From positions 1-35,061 of the forward strand of contig JAADJA010000167.1 of assembly GCA_013151015.1 (NCBI GenBank): a stretch of 35,061 bases of DNA, in the 5' to 3' direction. The translations under genes were made by a program, and so were the position numbers. The notes beneath the pieces were generated by a model. The model worked only from the letters and a program-made list of their open reading frames with translations. It ran no database searches and was not told where the DNA came from. Numbering within the stretch: the first letter of the stretch is position 1; every line of letters begins with the position of its first letter. Shown in pieces: positions 1 through 6,151 of the stretch. Source of the DNA: Chlorobiota bacterium. Its GTDB lineage: Bacteria; Bacteroidota; Bacteroidia; Bacteroidales; JAADJA01.

Positions 1-1
1 A

Positions 2-376
2 ATGCCAGATATTTATTCCTCAATAGTTGGATCTCAAAAATTCTTGAGATCGTATTATGGAATAAGCCAATGGTATTTTGGAGGGGGAAATAGAATATCC
101 GTTTTTTCAAGAAAACCAAAAAAGCCATTTGAAGAAATTAAAAGTATCTACTTGAGTAAAGCGAAGGCATTAAAAGTTTCGGGAACACATACAACGGGAA
201 TTTCAAGAGAACAAAGCAAAAGGATAAAAGAGCAAATCAGAAAAGAAATCCGAATTGAAGAGATAAACTCACTTAAAAAAAGAGGGTTTATTTTAATACT
301 CTCAATTGCAATATTATTAGGCCTTTATTATCTCACCATCTATCTTATTGGAATTATTGCAACAGCATTTAGTTAA
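2..376 (+). CDS. Small hypothetical membrane protein (possibly 5'-truncated)
   Basis: I do not recognise this protein. An ATG lies at base 2, but the frame may continue upstream of the window, so the 124 residues may be only the C-terminal part. It has a basic, charged middle (about residues 37-92, rich in Lys, Arg and Glu, likely helical) and a hydrophobic C-terminal stretch (about residues 95-122) long enough for one membrane helix or a hairpin. That suggests a cytoplasmic domain tethered to the membrane by its C-terminus. Base composition is AT-rich compared with the next genes. It converges on the aminotransferase gene, with only nine bases between the two stop codons, and no terminator hairpin is visible there. 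Confidence 0.5.
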   Translation: MPDIYSSIVGSQKFLRSYYGISQWYFGGGNRISVFSRKPKKPFEEIKSIYLSKAKALKVSGTHTTGISREQSKRIKEQIRKEIRIEEINSLKKRGFILILSIAILLGLYYLTIYLIGIIATAFS

Positions 377-385
377 AAACCCCCT

Positions 386-1870
386 TTACATCTCAAACCA
401 TTTCCTTACCACTTCTGTCTTGTCTTCCGGCTCGTTTTTGTGGCGGAATTCGTTGGTGTGTTTGTTATAGATGTAATCTTTTTCCCATTCGTCAATATTG
501 GCGACAATCTGTTTCATGCCCTCCACAAAGATATCCAGCTCTTCATCGGTCATTGTGGGATGTAGCGAGAGCCTAACCCAGCCCGGCTTTTCTGACAAAT
601 CACCACTATTGATTTTTTGGGTGATGGCGTGGGAATACTCGTAGCTTACATCCAACAGGAAATGTCCATATGTCCCGGCACAGGCGCAACCGCCCCTTAC
701 CTGGATGCCATATTTATCGTTCAATAGTTTTACGATCAGGTTATAATGGATATTATCCACATAAAACGAGATCACGCCAAGCCTCTCCTTGATATTATCT
801 GCAAGGATGTGCATTCCCGGGATTTCATGTATTTTTTCAAAGGCCATTTTTACCAACTGCCCTTCCCTTTTCTTTATGTTTTCGGTTCCCATCTGGTTCT
901 TCAATTCAATGGAAAGCGCCGTACGAATAGCTTGTAGGAATCCAGGTGTGCCGCCATCTTCACGGGCTTCGATGTCGTCGATGTATTTGTATTCGCCCCA
1001 ACGGTTGGTCCATTCCACGGTTCCACCGCCCGGATTGTCAGGTGCATGGGCTTTGTAAAGGGAAGAACAAAAAATCAAAACCCCCGAGCTTCCCGGGCCT
1101 CCCAAAAACTTATGGGGCGAAAAGAAAATGGCATCCAGTTTTTCCATGGGATCTTCCGGGTGCATGTTCATATCTTCGTAAGGTGCCGAAGCGGCAAAAT
1201 CAACAAAACAGACACCTCCGTATTCATGCATCATTTTTGCCATTGTATGATAAGGTGTGTGTACGCCCGTAACATTGGAACAGGCAGTGAACGAACCAAT
1301 CTTCACCTTCCGGTCTTTATACTTTTCGAGCAAACTCCTAAAAGCATCCAAATCAACATGCAAATCCTTGTTAGGTGGAATCTGGACCACATCGGTCATG
1401 GTCTCGAACCAGGTGGTATGGTTGGAATGGTGTTCCATATGCGAAATGAAAACAACCGGTTTTTCCTTCTCTTTGATACATTCATTGCCCGAAACATAGC
1501 CACAGGTTTTTAACCCCAAAATACGGATAAACTTATTGATTACGCCGGTCATCCCAAAACCCGTTGTAATGATAACATCCATCGGTGCGGCATTCACATG
1601 TTCCTTGATTTTTTTATGGGCAAGATGGTAAGCCTTGGTCATCAGGGTCCCGGTCTCGGAAGTTTCAGTATGTGTGTTGCCCACATAAGGCCCAAAGGTT
1701 TCGCTCATTTTTTTCTCAATGGGGCCGTACAAACGCCCACTCGCAATCCAGTCGGCATAAATCATTTTCCGGTCCCCGTAAGGAGTTGTAAAGGGCAATT
1801 CATTGCCAATGGTATTTTCCCTGAATTTCCTGAAATAACTTTCCATATTTCCTATTTTACTGAATTGCAT
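386..1870 (-). CDS. Class V aminotransferase (cysteine desulfurase-like PLP enzyme)
   Basis: A PLP-dependent fold-type I enzyme of the aminotransferase class V / NifS-SufS superfamily. Visible motifs: EHHSN near residues 146-150 (as in EHHAN of desulfurases), the PLP-ring Asp at about 224 (VDFAASAP), and the Schiff-base Lys at about 254 in SPHKFLGGPGSSG. Near the C-terminus the segment RGGCACAGTYGH carries a Cys-x-Cys pair where SufS-type enzymes have their catalytic loop Cys. At 494 residues it is longer than SufS (about 400), the extra length being mostly C-terminal. Whether it is a desulfurase, a Sec lyase or another lyase cannot be told from sequence alone. The start could instead be the ATG at 1846 (residue 9), which is preceded by AGGAAAT and leaves MESYFRKF as the N-terminus. 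It is divergent from the kinase gene at 2080. Confidence 0.88.
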   Translation of the reverse strand: MQFSKIGNMESYFRKFRENTIGNELPFTTPYGDRKMIYADWIASGRLYGPIEKKMSETFGPYVGNTHTETSETGTLMTKAYHLAHKKIKEHVNAAPMDVIITTGFGMTGVINKFIRILGLKTCGYVSGNECIKEKEKPVVFISHMEHHSNHTTWFETMTDVVQIPPNKDLHVDLDAFRSLLEKYKDRKVKIGSFTACSNVTGVHTPYHTMAKMMHEYGGVCFVDFAASAPYEDMNMHPEDPMEKLDAIFFSPHKFLGGPGSSGVLIFCSSLYKAHAPDNPGGGTVEWTNRWGEYKYIDDIEAREDGGTPGFLQAIRTALSIELKNQMGTENIKKREGQLVKMAFEKIHEIPGMHILADNIKERLGVISFYVDNIHYNLIVKLLNDKYGIQVRGGCACAGTYGHFLLDVSYEYSHAITQKINSGDLSEKPGWVRLSLHPTMTDEELDIFVEGMKQIVANIDEWEKDYIYNKHTNEFRHKNEPEDKTEVVRKWFEM

Positions 1871-1896
1871 AAATGAACTGAAAAACCATATTAAAA

Positions 1897-1972
1897 GTTA
1901 TGGGTTACGGGTTGTAGGTTATGCGTTTCCCCATAAAAAACAACGCATAACCTTATAACTTTAACGCCTAAC
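1897..1972. repeat. Facing arrays of 7-bp repeats with a central 12-bp hairpin
   Basis: Four heptads GTTATGG, GTTACGG, GTTGTAG and GTTATGC run from 1897 to 1924. A second array of similar heptads lies on the opposite strand down from 1972 (GTTAGGC, GTTAAAG, TTATAAG, GTTATGC). The inner units form a perfect 12-bp inverted repeat, AGGTTATGCGTT at 1916-1927 and AACGCATAACCT at 1942-1953, with a 14-base loop. It occupies the divergent intergenic region between the aminotransferase and the sensor kinase. Confidence 0.75.
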
Positions 1973-2046
1973 TTTTTCAAGCCCCAAATGCGAACAAAGT
2001 TATTGTTTTTTTCAATGCGCTATTGACAATCGGGAACAAGAATAGG

Positions 2047-2074
2047 TTGGCAATATCCTTTTTGTTTAACTTTA
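2047..2074 (+). promoter_or_regulatory. Possible promoter of the sensor kinase gene
   Basis: TTG at 2047-2049 and TAACTTTA at 2067-2074 are separated by 17 bases, close to the Bacteroidota -33 (TTTG) and -7 (TAnnTTTG) layout with one mismatch in the -7 box. Transcription would start almost at the ATG at 2080, giving a nearly leaderless mRNA. Weak evidence. Confidence 0.3.
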
Positions 2075-2079
2075 CGCCC

Positions 2080-3345
2080 ATGAAGAGCAACCACATTCGG
2101 ATAGCGGTAATCCTTGGGTCGGTCTCGATAATCGGGATTATCTTTTTCCAACTGTATTGGGTAAATAAATCATATAGCCTGGAAGAGGAACAGTTTAACC
2201 GTACGGTGGAAATCGCATTATACAATGTGGCCGAAAAAATGGCTTCTTTCAATGGGCTGGAACTGCCCAACGAGAACCCCGTAAGGCAAATTTCTTCCAA
2301 TTATTTCATTGTTGACATCAATAATGTGATCGATTCAAAAATCCTGGACCATTTCCTGAAAATGGAGTTCGAGTACAGCAATATCCGCATTGATTACGAA
2401 TATGCCATTTACGATTGCGAAACCAACCAAATGGTTTTTGGGAATTACATCCGCCAGGACGACAAGGAAAAACAAAAGGAAAAACAGTTCCAGAAATATG
2501 ACGAGTTCACCTATTATTTTGGGATACTGTTCCCTTCAAAAACCGGGTATATCCTGAACAGCATGAATACCTGGCTCATTTCCTCCTTTGTGCTTTTCAC
2601 GGCAATTTTCTTTTTCGCCTATGCTGTTTTTATTATCCTGAAACAAAAAAGGTATTCGGAAGTGCAAAAGGACTTTATCAACAATATGACCCACGAATTC
2701 AAAACCCCCATTTCCACCATTGGGATTTCTGCCAATGTCCTTTCCAACCCTGAGATAACAAACGATCCCGAAAGGCTTCGCAATTACACCCAAATAATTG
2801 CGGAACAAAACAAACGGCTCGAAAACCAAATTGAGAAAGTCCTTCAATTGGCCACATTGGAAAAACACAAGTTGAAATTAAAAATGGAACGCTTGGACCT
2901 CCATGAAATAATCAAATCGGTAACCAAAGGGTTCAGGCTGAACATTGAAAAAAACAAGGGTGTTATCAGTTGTGATATGGGAGCCAAAGAGGCTTTTGTC
3001 GTGGCCGACAAACAGCATCTTGTGAACATGGTCTATAACCTTCTGGACAATGCAATAAAGTACAGCAATGGCCCTCCCGAAATCCATATTGAAACAAGAA
3101 ACAAAAATGGCATGTTATATTTCACAATACGTGACAAAGGGATTGGGATCGACAAAAAACACATAAAGAAGGTATTTGATAAATTTTTCCGGGTGCCAAC
3201 GGGAAATGTGCATAACGTGAAAGGTTTTGGCCTTGGGCTGAACTATGTGAAAAGCATTGTGAACGAACACAAATGGAAAATCCATATCGAAAGCGAGGTG
3301 GGAAAAGGGAGCAGGTTTATTATTGTGATGAAATCTATCAAGTAA
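2080..3345 (+). CDS. Membrane sensor histidine kinase (RprX-like)
   Basis: A class I two-component sensor kinase in the inner membrane. Order: first membrane helix at about residues 6-28, a periplasmic region of about 130 residues with no recognised domain, a second helix at about 165-188, then HisKA with the phospho-acceptor His205 in MTHEFKTP. The ATP-binding domain follows, with N-box NMVYNLLDNAIKYS, G1 box RDKGIGID and G2 box KGFGLGL; all kinase motifs look intact. The frame is open 19 codons further upstream, but I chose the ATG at 2080 because the signal anchor begins right after it and the upstream codons overlap a possible promoter. The likely partner is the OmpR-type regulator at 5245, separated from it by xseA and xseB. 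The signal sensed is unknown. Confidence 0.9.
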   Translation: MKSNHIRIAVILGSVSIIGIIFFQLYWVNKSYSLEEEQFNRTVEIALYNVAEKMASFNGLELPNENPVRQISSNYFIVDINNVIDSKILDHFLKMEFEYSNIRIDYEYAIYDCETNQMVFGNYIRQDDKEKQKEKQFQKYDEFTYYFGILFPSKTGYILNSMNTWLISSFVLFTAIFFFAYAVFIILKQKRYSEVQKDFINNMTHEFKTPISTIGISANVLSNPEITNDPERLRNYTQIIAEQNKRLENQIEKVLQLATLEKHKLKLKMERLDLHEIIKSVTKGFRLNIEKNKGVISCDMGAKEAFVVADKQHLVNMVYNLLDNAIKYSNGPPEIHIETRNKNGMLYFTIRDKGIGIDKKHIKKVFDKFFRVPTGNVHNVKGFGLGLNYVKSIVNEHKWKIHIESEVGKGSRFIIVMKSIK

Positions 3346-3484
3346 AACCCAATCGAAATGAATTGGCTGATTTTTACTTACGGTTATAAAGTTGTTTTCA
3401 GTTTCTGATTATAGCTACTCAGTGGTATCATTGATTAGTATTTGTTAACAGACTTATTGCCAGAAAAGAAAACATTATAGCTTT

Positions 3485-4729
3485 TTGGAAAAGAAAATTT
3501 ACACATTACTGGGGCTGACAAAAGCCATAGAGGGCATCATTTCAAAATATGCCGCCAAACAGATTTGGGTGAAGGCCGAAATCGTAAAGCTGAATTACTT
3601 CAGCCATTCCGGCCATTGCTATCCCGATTTGGTGGAGAAACGGGACGGAAAAATCGTGGCCGAAATCCGGGGGAACATTTGGAACGGCCATTTCAACAAA
3701 ATCAACAAAAAATTCCAATCGGTTTTAAACGAGGGCCTAAGCGATAATATGACCGTTATCTGCCTGGCTTCCATAAAATACCATCCGATTTATGGCCTGT
3801 CGCTGAACATTGTTGATATAGACCCCAATTATACCCTGGGCGAACTGGCAAGGGAAAAAGCCGAAACCCTGAAAAAACTGGAACAGGAGAAAATCATTGA
3901 TTTGAACAAGAAAAAGCAATTGCCCCTTCTCCCAAAAAGCATTGCCGTTATTTCGGTGGAAACCAGCAAGGGTTTTATGGATTTTGTGAACGTGATCGAA
4001 AACAATTCACAGGGCTATAAATTCCATTACAAACTTTTCCCGGCCATTTTACAGGGGGCCAAATCGGTAAGCACAATTACAAAGCAATTGAAACAAATCG
4101 AGGCTTTCGCTGATATTTTTGATGCCATAGCTATCATCCGGGGCGGCGGTGGCGAAATCGGCCTAAGCAGCTACGACAATTATCAATTGGCAAAAGCCGT
4201 TGCCACCTGTCCAATCCCCGTTTTGACCGGCATAGGACATGCCACCAATCAAACAGTAACAGAAATGGTGAGCTATGAAAGCTTTATCACGCCCACGAAA
4301 ATAGCCGAATTCCTGATCCAGAAATTCCATGATTTTGCATCAATAACCGATAATAATTCAAGGACGGTAACTGAGTTGTCCAATGAAATTCTCCAAAAAC
4401 AAAAAAGCGGATTAAGGGAAACTGCCAGGTTTTTCAAAACCCTTAGCGGGCAATTTATCCAAAACGAAAAAAACAAATGGGGCGAAATCGAAAAATACTT
4501 AGATTTGTACGCAAGGCAAAGGATTGGAAACGAAAAGGCAGCACTGCTGAACCTGGAAAGCAAAACGAAAATCCTTTCCCCGGAAAATATTTTGAAAAGG
4601 GGCTACAGCATTACCCGCTTAAATGGGAAAACCGTGAACAAAGCCGACATTTTAAAACCCGGCGACAAAATAGAATCGTACTTTGCAGATGGGAAAGCAA
4701 GTAGTATCGTGGAAGAAATAAACCAATAG
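3485..4729 (+). CDS. xseA: Exodeoxyribonuclease VII large subunit
   Basis: Catalytic subunit of exonuclease VII, a cytoplasmic enzyme that degrades single-stranded DNA from both ends into short oligonucleotides and acts in mismatch repair and recombination. The N-terminal OB-fold (about residues 1-100, WVKAEIVKLNY) binds ssDNA. The catalytic region carries the family signatures IAVISVETSKGF, AIIRGGGGEIGL and VLTGIGHATNQTV. A coiled-coil helical segment (about 270-360) and the C-terminal ILKRGYSI...GKASSIV segment complete it. At 414 residues it is slightly shorter than E. coli XseA. The start must be TTG at 3485: the frame is closed by TAA at 3446 and contains no ATG or GTG before the conserved N-terminus. 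xseB follows after three bases, so the two are co-transcribed. Confidence 0.95.
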   Translation: MEKKIYTLLGLTKAIEGIISKYAAKQIWVKAEIVKLNYFSHSGHCYPDLVEKRDGKIVAEIRGNIWNGHFNKINKKFQSVLNEGLSDNMTVICLASIKYHPIYGLSLNIVDIDPNYTLGELAREKAETLKKLEQEKIIDLNKKKQLPLLPKSIAVISVETSKGFMDFVNVIENNSQGYKFHYKLFPAILQGAKSVSTITKQLKQIEAFADIFDAIAIIRGGGGEIGLSSYDNYQLAKAVATCPIPVLTGIGHATNQTVTEMVSYESFITPTKIAEFLIQKFHDFASITDNNSRTVTELSNEILQKQKSGLRETARFFKTLSGQFIQNEKNKWGEIEKYLDLYARQRIGNEKAALLNLESKTKILSPENILKRGYSITRLNGKTVNKADILKPGDKIESYFADGKASSIVEEINQ

Positions 4730-4732
4730 AAA

Positions 4733-4936
4733 ATGGGAAAGGAAACAACCTATACAAAAGCATTTGACGAACTTCAGCAAATTGTTGAAGAAATGGAAAA
4801 CTCGCAAATAAACGTTGACGACCTGGACGTAAAAATAAAACGGGCCTCGGAACTATTGAAAATTTGTAGGGACAAATTGTATAAAACAGAAAAAAGCGTA
4901 CAAAAGGCCCTGGATGAAATCAGCAATTACCAGTAG
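4733..4936 (+). CDS. xseB: Exodeoxyribonuclease VII small subunit
   Basis: Small helical subunit of exonuclease VII, 67 residues, the usual length. The pattern YTKAFDELQQIVEEMEN, then ELLKICRDKLYKTEKSVQKAL matches the XseB antiparallel coiled-coil hairpin. Several XseB copies bind the coiled coil of one XseA and are needed for a soluble, active complex. It starts three bases after the xseA stop, which fits translational coupling and fixed stoichiometry. Two copies of the 47-bp hairpin element lie directly downstream and may end the transcript. Confidence 0.93.
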   Translation: MGKETTYTKAFDELQQIVEEMENSQINVDDLDVKIKRASELLKICRDKLYKTEKSVQKALDEISNYQ

Positions 4937-4940
4937 GCAA

Positions 4941-4987
4941 AACCTTTTAGGTCGAAATAGGCCTGTGTGATGGAGACCTGGAAGGTT
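4941..4987. repeat. 47-bp hairpin element, copy A
   Basis: Left arm AACCTTTTAGGTC (4941-4953), 21-base loop, right arm GACCTGGAAGGTT (4975-4987). The loop carries AGGCCTGTGTG. First member of the family also found at 5024, 8996, 9103, 13352, 13426 and 13483. It sits just after the xseB stop. Confidence 0.8.
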
Positions 4988-5023
4988 GAAATAAGAAAGA
5001 AGTAAAAGAAAGCAGGCAATCAA

Positions 5024-5070
5024 AACCTTTCAGGTCGTAGATGGCTTGTGTGGAGGGGTCCTGGAGGGTT
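5024..5070. repeat. 47-bp hairpin element, copy B
   Basis: Left arm AACCTTTCAGGTC (5024-5036), 21-base loop with GGCTTGTGTGG, right arm GTCCTGGAGGGTT (5058-5070). The right arm has one true mismatch and two changes that keep G-T pairing. Same orientation as copy A. Confidence 0.75.
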
Positions 5071-5244
5071 GAAGAGAGTAGGTAATTGGCAATAAGGAAG
5101 TAGGCAAAAAGGAAATTGACAAAATTGATAGTAAGTATTTAAACAGAATGGGATTTTGATAAAATAACAAATCCTTCTTGAACTCTAAGAACAAAACATC
5201 CGATACCAAGCTTCGGGCACCGGACATCAAACAATAACCCAAAC

Positions 5245-5958
5245 ATGAACAAACCAAGAATACTCTACGTGGAAGATGATCTTTCACTCGGTTATGTAAC
5301 GAAGGACAACCTGGAATTAAGGGGGTACGACATCAGTCTTTGTGAAGATGGCAAATTGGCGTTGGCCGCTTTCAGGGAACAAAACTTCGACCTTTGCATT
5401 TTGGATGTGATGTTGCCCAAAATGGACGGGTTTGCCCTGGCATCAAAAATCAGGGAAACCGATGAAGATATCCCGATCCTTTTTCTATCGGCCAAGTCCA
5501 TGAAGGAAGACCGCATCGAAGGCTTGACCGTGGGAGGCGATGATTATATCACAAAACCTTTCAACATCGAGGAACTTGCCCTAAAGATCGAAATATTTTT
5601 AAAACGGAGCAGAATCACCAACAAAAAGGAAAAAACGGCTGCCATACTTGAGATTGGGGAATTTCGTTTTGATCCTGAAAACCTCCTTTTGGAACACAAA
5701 AATGGAGAAAAAAGGCTGACCTCCCGCGAATCGGAACTATTGGTTTATTTTGCTTCCAATCAAAACAAAGTCCTGAAAAAAGAGCAAATCATGAAAGAAG
5801 TTTGGGACAACAGCAGCTATTTCAATAGCCGCAGCCTCGATGTTTTTGTTTCCCGTCTCCGTAAATATTTACGGGACGACCCCAACATCCGAATCAACAA
5901 TATCCATGGAATAGGGTTTATTTTAACGGTTGTTAAAAACGATGGAACAATGGAATAG
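5245..5958 (+). CDS. OmpR-family response regulator (RprY-like)
   Basis: A two-domain transcription factor of 237 residues. The receiver domain (about 1-120) has acidic pocket residues E10, D11 and D12, phospho-acceptor D54 in LCILDVMLPKMDG, S82 and K104 in YITKPF. The C-terminal winged helix (about 138-232) shows LTSRESELLVYFASNQNKVL, SRSLDVFVSRLRKYL and the wing IHGIGF. The chain closely resembles RprY-type regulators of Bacteroidota, so the kinase at 2080 (RprX-like) is the likely partner. The unusual point is that xseA and xseB sit between them. Its target genes are not visible. The ATG at 5245 follows an AT-rich leader without a clear ribosome binding site. Confidence 0.93.
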   Translation: MNKPRILYVEDDLSLGYVTKDNLELRGYDISLCEDGKLALAAFREQNFDLCILDVMLPKMDGFALASKIRETDEDIPILFLSAKSMKEDRIEGLTVGGDDYITKPFNIEELALKIEIFLKRSRITNKKEKTAAILEIGEFRFDPENLLLEHKNGEKRLTSRESELLVYFASNQNKVLKKEQIMKEVWDNSSYFNSRSLDVFVSRLRKYLRDDPNIRINNIHGIGFILTVVKNDGTME

Positions 5959-6097
5959 CGAAAGTCCTTTATGGTTCAATATCATAAATCCATAAGTTTT
6001 TATTGGTTGGTTCATAAAGTTTGTTTGCATATTTAAATCGGAACAGGCCTATTCAATATTTAAACAATCGCACTTACCATAATAAAAGAAAGTAATG

Positions 6098-6105
6098 TAT
6101 CTTTG
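6098..6105 (+). promoter_or_regulatory. TAnnTTTG -7 box upstream of the cyclase gene
   Basis: TATCTTTG matches the Bacteroidota -7 consensus exactly and lies 46 bases before the ATG at 6152. No TTTG -33 box is present at the usual 17-23 base distance. Confidence 0.5.
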
Positions 6106-6151
6106 GGGCTGCTGGCCATCATTACTTTTAAAAATTATTTAAACGATCAAA

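Larger units (their letters stand above)
4937..5244. other. Intergenic region with hairpin repeats and GGCA-type repeats
   Basis: A 308-base gap with no credible gene. It holds two complete 47-bp hairpin elements (4941-4987 and 5024-5070). Then comes a purine-rich stretch at about 5075-5120 with short recurring units such as AGTAGGCAAAAAGG and ATTGGCAATAAGG. From 5121 to the regulator start at 5245 I see no promoter matching the TAnnTTTG consensus. Confidence 0.6.

Noticed and set aside
1046-1513. Plus-strand frame of 155 residues
   Set aside because: It lies wholly inside the well-supported aminotransferase gene on the other strand and has no recognisable features.
2023-2079. Upstream ATG as start of the sensor kinase
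   Set aside because: It would add 19 residues before the signal anchor and overlaps a possible promoter; the ATG at 2080 gives a normal N-terminus.
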